A stretch of DNA of 64,000 nucleotides, taken from Maratus speciosus (lineage: Eukaryota; Arthropoda; Arachnida; Araneae; Salticidae). Every line of letters begins with the position of its first letter. Within the stretch, counting starts at the first letter, position 1. The notes below the pieces were generated by a model that saw only the letters and a program-made list of their open reading frames with translations, had not been told where the DNA came from and made no database searches. Shown piece after piece: positions 1 through 11,521 of this stretch. The position numbers and the translations under genes are program-made. The DNA lies in assembly GCA_963932465.1 (NCBI GenBank), contig OZ010792.1:281525836-281589835 (forward strand), in the 5' to 3' direction.

Positions 1-430
1 ATGCATAGTATTTTAAAATAATTTAAAAGTGCTTACAAATAAAGCTCTAGTCATAAAAATATTCGGTTTGGGTATCTTGCTAATAATTTCGCTATTCTTC
101 TTAATAAATAATCAATTAAACATTTCTTGTTAATAATTGTGAACGGGAAATAAATGTCAGTACATTTTTACTTTAATTTGTAGGTTCAGGGGGCAGTACA
201 CGACGATTTATATTTGAACCCAACCACGGAATCAAAAATAAATATATGTGTTTCTCAATTTTGAGTACATTTGGATCGGAGCTATTTTGAGTATGTGACG
301 TATTTAAAATTGAGTACTTTTTACTCAATTTTGATTATCCATTTTTTTCAGTGTATTTTAATAAAAATTAATTTTGATAATAATAACAATTAGACTTATT
401 TCCATTAATGAAATAAAACATTTATTTAAA
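1..430. other. AT-rich DNA without recognised feature
   Basis: No coding frame, RNA gene or clear repeat is seen before the TA that precedes the first transposon. A few lines around 180-340 repeat the phrase TTTTGAGTA or its variants, which is a weak internal repetition only. Confidence 0.6.
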
Positions 431-465
431 TACAGTAGAGCGCCGATTATCGGAACTCCAATTAA

Positions 466-655
466 CGAACTTCCAATTATCCGAACAGCCTATTTTTCTC
501 AATTTTTTTTTTAAACCGAACTTCCATTTATCCAAACAGCCTATTTCTCTCTCTCTCTCAAAAAAAAAAAAAAAAAAAAAAAAAAATTAACCGAACTTCT
601 ATTTATCCGAACAGCCTATTTCTCTCTCAGAATTTTTTTTTTTTTTTTTTTTTTT
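466..655. repeat. Subterminal triplicated repeat with A/T runs
   Basis: A segment reading roughly CCGAACTTCCATTTATCC then GAACAGCCTATTTCTCTC occurs three times in tandem near 467, 515 and 590, separated by runs of T, A and again T. It copies the inner TIR of the Tigger-like element, so it is probably replication slippage at the element end. The homopolymer runs (about 559-586 and 630-657) cause the lysine-rich reading frame on the minus strand here. Confidence 0.7.
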
Positions 656-659
656 TTAA

Positions 660-1737
660 TGATGATGAGATTGTGGATGAGATTTAAGCTGAAAAAGAAA
701 TTGAAGAAATGAAAACGAATGCTCTGAAAATAACCCAGGTCCATCACATAAGAAGCCTTTGAATGTTTGGAAACAGTTATGAAATGGCTCGAACTAGAGG
801 TCTGCACGGGGTGAAATTTCCAGGCCCGGGCCAGGTAAAAAACTTAAATGTTAGGCCCGAGTGGATTTCTACAAAACATTGATTTTTTACGTCGATTTGG
901 TTAAAAATTTGTCTCGTACGAGGAGTTTTGACCAAAAATGTTTATCTTAAATTTTTTTTGCATGTTTATACGTAACCGTCATTTTTATAGAATTGCCGCA
1001 GGCAGCGATATTTATTTTTCTAATGAATCTCTATTTCTTGTATGTAAATGTTTCAGTTATCATTAATATTGTTAATCCACATTCTATGTATTGAAATGTT
1101 AAAAATCTGAAAAATGCCATACAGTAAAATCTTCTAAGGCGGAATTGCATAAAAAAGGAAAAAAAAAGTGCGTTATAGACAAGTTCCCTTCTTAGCAAGT
1201 GTAAATGTGTTATACATTCTTTTCTTACGTATTAGTATATTTTGCATGGATCAAAAATTTTTTCAGTTTAAAACAGGGTTCCGACATAGACAGGTTACTT
1301 TTCTCACGTTTTACTATATTTTAATTTAGCTATATTTAGCGTAGAAATCTACTATTCTTTAAAAAGAATAAATGTTAATGTTTAAGTGTAGAATAATGAC
1401 GATTTACAAATATATGCATTTTTTGCAAACATTTTTGGGTCAGGCCTAATTTAACTCACTTTTGAATGGACCAAGCCACGCTGAGACAATGATTTTCGTA
1501 CGGGCTGGGTCAAAACTAGAACTGAAAATCTTGGGCCGTGAAGACTAGGAATGAAACGAGTCCCCCGGCTCTGTACAGAAAAAATAAGTTAGGCCCGGCC
1601 CTGTAGATCTCTAGCTCGAACGGCAGAAGAACTCTGATCCTATTGAACTAATGTATTTATGAAGAATTCGAGATATGGCAGCATTGGAAAGGACGTCTTC
1701 TTTGAAGCAAGCAACAATCGAAAGCTTTTTTGCTTAA
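660..1737 (+). pseudogene. Split C-terminus of a pogo/Tigger transposase
   Basis: Transposase remains sit on both sides of the nested element. Before it (660-786) an acidic stretch reads DDEIVDEI followed by a stop and AEKEIEEMKTNALKI. After it (1669-1737) the frame reads RDMAALERTSSLKQATIESF and ends FA-stop. pogo-family transposases commonly end in a basic, serine-rich tail with S-L-x-Q-x-T-I-x-x-F-F, which this matches. Stops and at least one frameshift break the reading. The DDE catalytic core is absent, so the fragment cannot act. The family match is from memory of such C-termini. Confidence 0.65.
787..1621. mobile_element. Non-autonomous hAT-like element with 8-bp target duplication
   Basis: GCTCGAAC occurs at 787-794 and again at 1614-1621, an exact 8-bp duplication typical of hAT insertion. 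The 819-bp element between starts TAGAGGTCTGCACGGGG and ends with the complement of TAGAGATCTACAGGGCC: imperfect inverted repeats opening TAGAG, as in many hAT ends. Subterminal GGCCCGGGCC-type words recur near both ends. No coding frame of note is present, so it probably moved with a partner's transposase. It lies in the 3' part of the pogo transposase relic and is therefore younger than that element. Confidence 0.8.
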
Positions 1738-2002
1738 ATTATAATCTCTGGAGTTCAGAAAATGATAAAAAGAGAAAATTTTAAATGATAAAAAAGTAAA
1801 AAAAGTAAACAACAACAACAACAAAAACAGTTTTTAAACACGCCGGCACTAACTGGTGCTGCCAGTCCTAAGCCTGGATAAAGTGTGAAGGTTTTATTAT
1901 AATCAGGACAATCCCTTAAGTTGTCTGTCCATTTATCCGAACGTTTGCTTACCCGAATTAGGGTCGGTCCCGACTTGTTCGGATAATCGGCGCTCTACTG
2001 TA

Positions 2003-3630
2003 CTAGAAAATATGCTAGAAAGACATATTTAAAGATCTTAAAGGGCAGGAATCTAAGGATAACGTGATGTATGCCACGAGACATCAGTGTACTTCCAGTT
2101 TACATTTCCGAGGGTAAGATTACTTAAAAACACTAAAAAACACATTCCAAAGCATAGTTTGGACGCAATCATGTTAACTCACACACACACATACATACCG
2201 ACATCATCGAGAAAATACCAAAAATGGTCTTTGAGGACCTAAAAATGCAAAAACAAAGCACCTATGGTATCATTATAAAAATAACTAAAATAGATTCAAG
2301 GAACCTCAAAATGTAAAAAATTAAGTGCGAATATTTCTATAATCGGGTTTTTATTATAATTACAGTATTTTACTTACACTATATGTGTACGGAAAGTAAA
2401 GTAAAAATGGATGTTAATCCTTGAATAAGAATAAATAATAATAATATTCGTATAGATATTCAATGTAATAACTGAATTTAGATGTAATTAATTAAATTGA
2501 TGCAAAATATTAATAATAATCGTTTGATGATAAGGCAATAAAGACAATTCTTACTTGTTTTTTTTTCTTTTTTGCATTTCTGTGCAGTTAAATAGTTGTC
2601 ATCGCTGGTAACGCACACACTGCAAAGAAAATAAAAGATACACGATGAGTAAGAGGCCACAGCCACATATAAAGTCTAAATCACTCAATTTGTGCATAAT
2701 TGGTATCATATCATTTTAAATATAGGTTTATTTACTATTTGGAAAGTTATTTAATTATGTTGAAAGCATTTTAGAATTTTCTGGAAAAATTCATAAATTT
2801 CGTCAAACCGGAAATAATTAACAATATTAATTACTAATATAAAATAAGTCCGTGTGGCTGTCAAAATTGTTGCCTCCTTTGCAGTTTTCCCTGGCGTAGC
2901 TTGGCGAATGTCATTTCTGAACAAGTGTTAACTTTAAATTTTTTCAGATCTTTTTTCCTGTATATAGTAGTTTTTGAAACTATAGCTATACCTTAACTCA
3001 TTTTTTTTCTGTTATTAACTTCCTTGACTTAAGTTTAAAAACTTAATCTTAAATTCTTAATCTTTTTTCTCTTTTAAAAAAATTTTTAATTTAATTTTTA
3101 CCTTAAATTTTTTTCTTTTGCTTATTATGTAGTTAAACTACACTTTTTCTTTTCCCAATGGCTCATAATTTAAAGGCATTAAAACAATAGATTGGGTGTT
3201 ACACTGATCACAGCTAGGTAACCCCTCTATGCTGCTCAACTGTTTAGCACTGTTGTCAAGTTAAATTTAACATCGTTGTGAAATCAAATGCATTGTTTTC
3301 AGTAACAGCTACAAAAATCAAATGTAATCTGTGTCTAAAGAAAACATTTATTAATTTCTTAATGGATTAACGACAGTTAATTAATTTCAATTGTGTGTAT
3401 AAAATTGTATATGTGTATAAAATGTATAAAATTATGTTTATAAACGAATTTAATCAATATTTGTTTTTTATACTGTTTTCTTACTTTATGATAAAAATAA
3501 CAAAACTCACTTCCTGATACATAAACTGTATTAATATGTAAATTTTCAACGAAAATTTCATACAAAATATTAGTGATAAGCTATTAATAATAATGCAGAA
3601 AATACTTAATGATACCTGTTGAAAAAATTT
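2003..3630. other. AT-rich DNA, no gene seen
   Basis: Only short reading frames without recognisable motifs occur. A small CA run lies near 2180-2192. Nothing else with identifiable ends was found. Confidence 0.5.
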
Positions 3631-3634
3631 AAGG

Positions 3635-6560
3635 AATATTATTTATTATTGTTTAGAACTTCAATTTACTGGCACTGGATCTTCTTATCAATATTCAATT
3701 GACAAAATCCTAATGGTATGGGCAGGGAATATTCAAGTCAATATTCGATGTAGTACATGCATTCAACTGTTATCCAAATTTAATTACCAGTCTCCTGAAA
3801 CTAATCAGTGCAATAGGTCTTCCCGAGTCAATTGTTTATCTAAACTGTTCACTATAGAAAACTCTAAGCTGAGAAGGAGTAAAGTAACTTTTGCAGAGTT
3901 TTAATTATTTTCATTTAGCTCTTGTTCATATTTAACAGTAAACAAACCGAAAATTTTGCTCAAGTTTTCTGAAAATATTTCAGACCAGGATTTTTATTTA
4001 GAACTGTTTAACTTTTTATTTAACTTTTTCTATGTTGAATATTAAATTTATTTTATATATGAAGAAATTTCTGTTTTGAATCAAAATAATTTCGTTTTGT
4101 TCTTGTCAAATGATCGGTTGTTGGTATATTTAGTGTTAAATCGTATATATTGTGTCTTAAATGTTAAATGCGAAGTAAAGAAATAAAACACACGCAAAAT
4201 AATTAGTTAAGCGTGTAAAAATATTAATAAATGATATTTAAATTAGTTTATAACTTCAAATTAACCCTTTCATGCATGGCATCCCCATATAAAGTTGTTT
4301 TGAAACGCAATCATCATCGAACTGTGCATATATTATTTTTATACCTGTATCGGATATAAACCTCATATGAACATAAATAATACTAGTGGAATACAACAAT
4401 AGAGAGCAACCCATTTTGGACAATTGATTTTCTGTTCTGCACAAGAGATTTTCTCAAAGAATTTTTGTTCTTGAATCCAAGCAAAAACAGTACCAAAAAT
4501 GTTTTTTACTCTTTACTTTGAGATAAAATGTCCAAACTTGAAATTATCACAAAAAACTATCTGACAACATTTAATAATAATTCTTTAGCGCTTGTAATCG
4601 TATTATCAGGTTTTCTTTGTAATATATCTAAGATGTTTAAATGTTCAACATTATTTGTTTTTAATAATCCATTTCAAATTTATTTTAATTTAAAAATATG
4701 TTTTTTTATCCGTTTAAAAATAGTTCATGGATTTCAGATTAATATCACTAGGCCTTTTACAAGTGTGCAGTTAAATAAATACTAATAGTATATAGATAAA
4801 AAAAATATTCATATATTAAATCTCATCTTCGCTGTTTTACGTATATTCCAATGTTATCAGCATGAAGCTAATCATTTTAATCCTGATCCTGACTCAGTTG
4901 TTTATCTAAAATGTTTACCGTAGAAAACTTTTTGCAGAAATTAAAAACTGAAGACTGGCTTGATCAATGTTTTAATTTTAGTCTTTCTTTTCTAATTTTG
5001 TAGCATTGTATAAGTAAGTTTTCTAAAAATTTTTGACCAAAACATTAATTATATGCAGTTAACAATAATTCCCAAAATCATAAATCATATTATTTAAAAG
5101 TCATTAAAAAACAAAAGAATAATATTTATCATCGTTTAAAACTTCAATTTGATGACATTGGATCTTTTTATCACTATTCAATGGACAAAATTCTAACAAA
5201 ACACGCAAGCAAACTTCATGTCTGAAGCCAATCTTCGCTGTACAATATCTATTCAACTGTATCTTAATTATTAACCGAAAATTGATCAGTGCAATAGGTC
5301 TTCTTGAGTCAATTCTTTTTCTAAAATATTCATTATCGAAAACACTTCGGAGAGAAGTAGAAAAGTAACTTTTGCATAGTTTTAACCATCTTTGCTTAAT
5401 TAGAGTTCTTAATTAAAACTCCGTTCTAAATATTAAATGTGAAGTGAAGTGAAGTGAAGGGACAAAGCAGTATACAAAAACGGTTAATCATACGGTTTAA
5501 AAGCTATTTATAAATAATATTCATCATCGTTTAGAATCTCAGTTTGATGACTCTGGATTTTCTTATTAATAGCCAACTAACAAAATTCTAATGTTATATG
5601 AACAGAGAATATTCTTGTCTAAATGTAATCGTCCCTGTACAATATCTATACAATTGTTATCCTAATTTAATTGTCAACTTGAAGGTAAATGAGTGCAATA
5701 AGTCTGCCCAACTACGTTGTTTATTTTAAACTGATCACTGAAACTTTTGAATTAGAAAAGTTACTTTTGCATAGCATTTTAAAACGGGCAAGGAATATTC
5801 ATGTCTAAAGCCAATCTTCGCTGTATAATATGTAATATTTAATTATTATCTTTATTTAATTATCAACCTAAAACTGATCAGTGCAATAGGTCTTCCCGAG
5901 TCAATTCTTTATCTAAACTATTCACAGTAGAAAACTCTTTGCAGAGAAGAACAAATGTAACTTTCGTATAGCTTTAATTATCTCCACTTAATTACATTAA
6001 ATGCAATGCATTCATATAAGGATCGTAAAAGCATAAAGAAAGAAGAGTTCTTTCTTAAAGCTTCCGTTCCATATATTAAATATGAAGTGAAGTGACGAAA
6101 CAGTATACAAAAAGAATTAATCGTACGGTTTAAAAGCTGTTCACAAACAATATTTATCATCGTTTAGAATCTCAGTTGGATGACCCTGGATTTTCTTCAT
6201 AATATTCAACTAACATAATTCTAATGTTATGAACAGGGAATCTTCTTGTCTACATGTAATAGTCTCTGTACAATATCTATCAATTGTTATCCTAATTTAA
6301 TTATCAGCCTGAAGCTAATGAACGCAATAAGTCTTTCCGACTACGTTGTTTATTTAAAACTGTTCACTGTGAAAAACTTTTAACGGAGGAGGAGAAACGT
6401 AACTTTTGCATAGCATTTAATTATTTTCATTTAATTACCAAACGCAATATTCGTACGAGCATTCTAGTAGAGTGCAGTAAGGTCAGAAGAGCTTTTATTT
6501 AAGGCATACATATTATATTGTATGCATTAAAGGAGTAAAACTGTGTATTTAATTTTTTTT
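3635..6560 (+). repeat. Diverged array of a 300-600 bp repeat
   Basis: The same order of phrases recurs: ATCATCGTTTAGAATCTCAG, a GGATCTTCTTATCAATATTC block, AATCAGTGCAATAGGTCTTC, then a TCACTGTAGAAAACTCTT block and a TTAAATGTGAAGTGAAG tail. The GTTTAGAA-like anchor stands at about 3651, 5134, 5529 and 6162, with partial copies near 4840-5010 and 5785-6110. Identity between copies looks moderate with many indels, so the array is old. Short frames within it are broken differently in each copy and I do not believe they are coding. A further copy lies at 8430-8850. Confidence 0.75.
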
Positions 6561-6712
6561 TTATTATGGCAAAATTCAAATTTCTAACGTAGGATTTTCT
6601 ATCATAACCGAAGAACTGTCACTGGCAACTATTTTTTTATTCATTTTACCCCCTTTAGAAAAAATACAACTAGAAAACAGGAAATCTGCTTTTTCTGAAT
6701 TTAGTGTCGCCT

Positions 6713-6714
<2 letters not shown>

Positions 6715-6752
<38 letters not shown>
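6715..6752. repeat. (TA)n microsatellite
   Basis: An uninterrupted run of alternating A and T of about 38 bases. Confidence 0.95.
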
Positions 6753-6754
<2 letters not shown>

Positions 6755-8429
6755 ATAGATAGTACAAAACATGTTTCAGTTTTAAGACTTAAAATACACC
6801 CTTTTATTTTATAGTAAATGAAGTCATTTTATTCGCTGAAGAATTCCACATTTACGACCCAGTCTTAAAAAATATCTATCGAAAAGTACGCATATGATTT
6901 CACTATCGCGGAATAATACACCAACCCAGCACAAATCGATATAGTAAACTCGACAAAAAAATCTGATATCTAATGATACATATTACTTCATTTGTTTGTA
7001 ACATTAATATGGATACTTAAAATTAAATATAGTTTATAATAGCTCCGTGTTTTATCAGAAATCATTCATTTATATATTTTTCAAAATAATACGAATTTTA
7101 ATTATTTTATTTTCCAGTTGTTATGAGAAAATGGCAACAAAAAGATACAGTAATCTACTATTTTCCTTTTACTTTCTACAGAAATGGAGTACTTCAGTTG
7201 CCACCATTACAGAAATGTCATAAAAAACTACAAAAAAAGTAATAATATCTCAAAAATAAATTGAGATGCAGTTTTCAAACAAATTGCAGTTAAAAGTACT
7301 TTTTTTCCCTATATGAAGGTGTAAAAATTGAAAATGTGCGATGCTTAGAAGTTGCAAAAAGGAAAAGTCGCCAATGATTCTTTAATTCTCAAAGTATAAT
7401 AATCTGATGTAAAATCACTGGAGATTTTGAATAAAGGAAATAGTGTATGTAATGATGTTTTATCCTATGACATACATCATATTTGGTTTAATATTTTGAA
7501 AATATCTAACACTTCAACATCGGAACGTACCAATTTCATATACACCCCCTCAACGAATAATAGACTGATCCTTTTTTCCCAAACTGGTATATAAATAGCA
7601 CAGTGAATGCGATATTTTAGTGAAACTATCCCTTGAAAATTATCGCGTTTACGATCGAAAGATCTCGGGATTCATGTAACGTCTTTTCTGTTCCTTTACA
7701 TATGATTTTTAATAGCAATGTTTTTTAACTTAAAAATACCAGTTCATTTGTAACGGAATATTTAATAAACTAGCCGCCCTTGGAGACCAGTTTAATCTCC
7801 CTTAAAATTTATGTTTGGGAAAACATGCTAAGCATTGTATCAGATGTTACTTTTATTCATAATTTAAATTACTTGCACTCCCTTAAATATAATTAACATA
7901 ATCCCTTAAGCTAATATTAGTTTTTGTTGCATGAAATTATCTGAATTTGTCGATTTTCTGTAAGCAAGTAAGCCCTATTGGTTTACAATGGAAGTCTATG
8001 GGAATTTAGCGAAACATTAGAAATATCGCCAAGTTGATGTCAAACTTGGCGGCATTTGGCGACAGAACAGGGTAGGTTTGGAGATGCATTAAAGGCTGTT
8101 CAATAACCAATGAGATGCGTTTCATTCGGGCATTGCCATTAAACAATTAACAAATAATCCCGATTTCTGTGCCACGTACGATAGCGTAATATATATATAG
8201 ATTTTTATGCACCTTTTTAGTAAATAGATTTTTATTTTTAGTTATTTTAACGCAAGGTGAACGTGTCATTCCACTCTCAACTCGTTTTATGTTTCATTTT
8301 TTTCAATTAAAATTTTTTAGCATAATCGTACATCATTTCTATATAAATAAAATGTAATATGGTTTACTTCAGTGAAAGTAAAGTCAGAATATTGCATACA
8401 AATATGTCGCTTCTTAAAAAAATATTAAT
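6753..8429. other. AT-rich DNA, no gene seen
   Basis: No coding frame with recognisable motifs. One perfect 9-bp hairpin lies at 8027-8051 (CGCCAAGTT, 7-base loop, AACTTGGCG); nothing links it to a function. Confidence 0.5.
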
Positions 8430-8850
8430 GGAGAATATTTATTATCGTTTAGCATTCAATTCTCTAGCACTAGATCTTCTCACCGATAGACAATTGACGC
8501 ATTTTAATGATATGCAAAGGGAATATTCCTGTCTGAATCCAATCTTGTACTACATATACTCAATTGTATTATTTAATTATCAGACTGAAGCTAATCAGTG
8601 CATTAGATCTTCCAGAGTGAGTTGTTTATTTAAATTGTTCACCGCAGAAAACTCTTAACAGAGGAGGAGAAAAGTAATTTTTGCACTGTTTTAATTACTT
8701 CCATTTAATTAACACAGAATACAATATTCGGACAAAGATTCGAGAAGCGTAAAGGCAGAAGAGTTCTTATATTTAAAGTTTATATATTGTGTTCTGCAAT
8801 GTTAAATGTCATGAAGAGATGAAACAACACAATTAACATTTTTTATGATG
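8430..8850 (+). repeat. Detached copy of the 3.6-6.5 kb repeat
   Basis: The phrase order seen in the upstream array returns: TTTATTATCGTTTAGCATTC, then ACTAGATCTTCTCACC, GGGAATATTCCTGTCTGAAT, GCTAATCAGTGCATTAGATC and AGAAAACTCTTAACAGAGG. It runs in the same orientation and lies about 2 kb after the last array copy. The 99-residue frame here is a product of this repeat and I do not regard it as a gene. Confidence 0.75.
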
Positions 8851-9127
8851 CTAAGATCCTCATTTCTAATGTAAAATCTTATTGCGCAACCATATACCTA
8901 AGCAACATGCATTAGCTTTCCAACCTTTTGACTCTTTCCAAGTCAAATAGACATATTTCGAATCAGAAATTGAACTTGAGGGTGGTTGTCAGTCAACTTT
9001 TAAATTTCCCTTTCTGATGTTAAACCTATGGACGTGGAATGCATTCTTATTTCTAAAATATCTAATCAGGACATTAATATATTTTCTTTTCAGTTGTCAA
9101 AAAAATTCTAAAATATACAGGGTGTTA

Positions 9128-10621
9128 AGAAAAAGAAACAACGTATAAGGGCACAAATAAAATGTGTTTAAAAGCATACAGCTGTTTCAAAACCTCTAAG
9201 GTTTCCTCATCAGTGCTTAAAATAAATGTTAAATTAAAACTAAAACATTGTGTAAAAAAAAAAGGGGGGGGGGGGGGAGGTGGACAGAGAGTCAGAAAAG
9301 CGTACCTTTCAGCTCTACTGCCAACGGTGAAATGCGACATACGGCTGACAAACAGCTACGGAGTTGATCTCACGCGCATATTCAGGGAGACCAATCAAAA
9401 TTATCCAATTGCTCTGGAAGAGTCCGAACTTAGAAGGAGAAAAAGGGGGGAGGGAATGGAGAGAATTATAGAAAATTAAACCATATCTTTGAAAAATTGG
9501 GCATACTGGATAAGTCGTTCGTTAACTAAACTGTTTGAATTTTTCAATATGTGATAAGCTTCCCAGAAGTCCAGATCATAGATTGAAGTACATTTCTGTG
9601 TCATGGAGGCTTCGGAAATTTTAAAATTATGGTTGTTGGACCAGCAGTGGTTGGCAATAGCGGAACGTTTAATATCACAATTTTTAACGCAAGTTTTATG
9701 CTCCCCCAAACGGATCTTAAAGGCACGCTTCGTTTGACCAATGTACATTTTGTTGCATTCGCAAGATATCCTGTAAATACCCCAATTTGAAAAACTATCA
9801 ATAGGATGTTTCAGATTTGTGAATTGAATTTTATTAAAAGGAGTATAAACTACTTTAAAGTCAAATTTTGACAAGATTTTAGAAATTTGATGGCTTATTT
9901 TTGGAAAATATGGGAGTATAATTAAATTTTCATTACCGACAGTATTAGCCCTGGGTTTTGTACATTTACTTAGTTTGTTATGAATGGAATCGACGATTTC
10001 AGCTGTAAAACCTCGATCAATGGCAATGAATTTAATGTAGTCTAATTCTGTTTTTAGTAAACTGTCGGAAGAACAAATATTTAAAGTCCTGTAAACATAA
10101 CTGTTAAAGGCAGCCAACTTTTGATTAGGTGGATGGGATGAAAGGCGATGTGGGGGTAAGGATACTGCGAATGGTTTACGGTAAACAGTAGTGTGAAACA
10201 AATTATTTTCGTGGAAAACCATAACATCAAGAAAGGGCAAACGACTGTTATTTTCGAGTTCAAAAGTGAACTGAATATGTTCATCTATAGAATTCATAAT
10301 ATCGAGAATATTAGTAAGATTAAGATCATCAGAGTTCAATAATGCAAAGCAGTCATCGACATAGCGGATGTAAAATGGAAAGGATAATATCTTGAAAAGG
10401 TTTGATTCGTAATAGTGCATGTAAATATCACTGAGGATGGGGCTGAGGGGGGAGCCCATGGACAAACCATCAGTCTTGCAATAAAAATTACCATTAAAAA
10501 TGAATGTGTTTTGCGATAAACAAATGCTAGTAAGATGTATAAGCTCATCAATTTCGTAATATGAATAATGAAATTCTTGTAGGCGTTTGTTGCCTAATTC
10601 GGCCAACAAATTCAGAGGGCT
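9128..10621 (-). mobile_element. 5'-truncated Penelope-like retroelement (PLE)
   Basis: On the minus strand the insertion contains the C-terminal two thirds of a PLE polyprotein (RT palm, linker, GIY-YIG endonuclease), a 3' segment with a long C run (9261-9278 on this strand as G), and a hammerhead-like motif at 9172-9218. The upstream edge near 10621 is where homology to the host element at 59.2 kb resumes, so it is a truncation point. The 3' edge is just after TAAGAAAAAGAAACAACG at about 9128. No clean target duplication is visible; about 35 bp of host element seem lost at the junction. Related hammerhead-bearing ends occur at 24997-25198. Confidence 0.85.
9172..9218 (-). ncRNA. Hammerhead-ribozyme-like motif in PLE 3' region (family 1)
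   Basis: Read 5'-3' on the minus strand: stem I strand AAGCA, core CUGAUGA, one extra G, stem II GAAACCU/AGGUUUU closed by loop UAG (seven pairs, outermost G-U), core GAAA, stem III CAG/CUG with no loop, then UA as the expected cleavage dinucleotide (GUA), and stem I strand UGCUU that pairs fully with AAGCA. All canonical core positions are present. PLEs are known to carry type I hammerheads with minimal stem III that probably act as dimers. The extra base between CUGAUGA and stem II is a departure from the textbook form. Activity is inferred, not shown. Confidence 0.75.
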
Positions 10622-10666
10622 GATGGCATCAAGAAGATGAAAATTTACAATAGAACATGGGGTCAC
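9476..10666 (-). CDS. PLE polyprotein fragment: reverse transcriptase palm and GIY-YIG endonuclease
   Basis: An open frame of 396 residues. In order: RT motif B GLSMGSPLSPI (residues 67-77), catalytic motif C YIRYVDDCF (99-107), the conserved LPFLDVMV step (143-150) and YRKPF (162-166), a linker, then the nuclease with GIY at 296-298, YIG at 308-310 within KMYIGQTKR, RLGEHK near 319-324, an NHCWSNNH stretch (339-346) and a likely catalytic Glu in FWEAYHI (about 369). RT-linker-GIY-YIG is the canonical order of endonuclease-positive Penelope elements, which use target-primed reverse transcription. The fingers and motif A with its Asp are absent, so the protein is truncated; about the first 16 residues come from the neighbouring repeat (homologous to 59282-59320), so the ATG is fortuitous. 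The frame is otherwise free of stops, suggesting a fairly recent insertion. Confidence 0.9.
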   Translation of the reverse strand: MTPCSIVNFHLLDAISPLNLLAELGNKRLQEFHYSYYEIDELIHLTSICLSQNTFIFNGNFYCKTDGLSMGSPLSPILSDIYMHYYESNLFKILSFPFYIRYVDDCFALLNSDDLNLTNILDIMNSIDEHIQFTFELENNSRLPFLDVMVFHENNLFHTTVYRKPFAVSLPPHRLSSHPPNQKLAAFNSYVYRTLNICSSDSLLKTELDYIKFIAIDRGFTAEIVDSIHNKLSKCTKPRANTVGNENLIILPYFPKISHQISKILSKFDFKVVYTPFNKIQFTNLKHPIDSFSNWGIYRISCECNKMYIGQTKRAFKIRLGEHKTCVKNCDIKRSAIANHCWSNNHNFKISEASMTQKCTSIYDLDFWEAYHILKNSNSLVNERLIQYAQFFKDMV

Positions 10667-10740
10667 AAAACACGTATTTAATCAAAAATACTACTCGAAA
10701 TCAATTTGGGTTGTCGGCAGTAACTTTCAGAAAACTGAAG

Positions 10741-11478
10741 TACAAGGTGTCCACAATTAAACGACCGTACTTTAAAGTTGTCTACAGACATTATACTCGG
10801 ACGTGGCTGGGGACCTACGAATCTTGCTTCCGCAAAAGAGTCGGACTAAGTGGAAGAATAAAGGGCTGCGGACGAATAGGGCCGTTCGCCGCGGCGCGGA
10901 AGTATGGTTCATAAAGTTATGAAATTTTGTGTAAAACATAATAAAGGAATGGGAATTTGTTTAAGAAAAAAAAAAGTTCAAATTTCGCCACCAGAGGGCG
11001 ATTTTTTAATAAAATACACATTTAGCATTACGATAGTACAGAAATTTTATTTATTAACTTACCTTTATTTTAAAGACAGCCTTTCACGACATGTTCCTAG
11101 CATTTCCCAGAACACACTGCGGTTAACTGTGGAACATGCTATATCCTACAATTTCAGATAGTATCGGAAAATGATGATCGTCATTCGGAACATGTTTGGT
11201 AATAACCAAATTTGTAAAACTATCGTAAATGTATGCTAAATGTGTAATTCATTAAAAACGGCCTCCTATTTTTTGTCTTTTTTTTTTTTCTCAAACAAAT
11301 TCCCATGCCTTTATTATATCCTCTACAAATTTTCATAACATTCTGAACAATAATTTCGTCTGTAGACAACTTTAAAATAAAGTCATTTAATTATGGACAC
11401 CCTGTAAATAAAATTTCTAAACTATCGTAATGCTAAATGTGTAATTTATTAAACGACCCCTCTGGTGGCGAAATTTTG

Positions 11479-11521
<43 letters not shown>

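Larger units (their letters stand above)
431..2002 (+). mobile_element. pogo/Tigger-like DNA transposon relic, interrupted by a nested element
   Basis: The ends are inverted repeats beginning CAGTAGAGCGCCGATTATC at 433 and ending with the complement at 2000; about 24 bases match with one mismatch. TA dinucleotides flank both ends (431-432, 2001-2002), the duplication expected of Tc1/mariner/pogo elements. TIRs of the form CAGTNGAGCNCCGATTATCCG are known for the Tigger branch. Inside are a decayed transposase C-terminus and a nested hAT-like element (787-1621). Without the nested part the relic is about 740 bp, so it is internally deleted. Family assignment combines TIR, TA flanks and coding remnant. 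Confidence 0.85.

Noticed and set aside
9162..9479. 105-codon plus-strand frame
   Set aside because: It is antisense to the PLE 3' region and runs through the G tract; its start overlaps the hammerhead motif.
10336..10551. Additional short minus-strand frames within the PLE region
   Set aside because: They overlap the 396-codon RT/GIY-YIG frame in other phases and carry no motif.
10797..10905. GC-rich stretch as a possible tRNA or 5S-like gene
   Set aside because: No cloverleaf, A box or B box could be drawn; it is part of one arm of the composite element.
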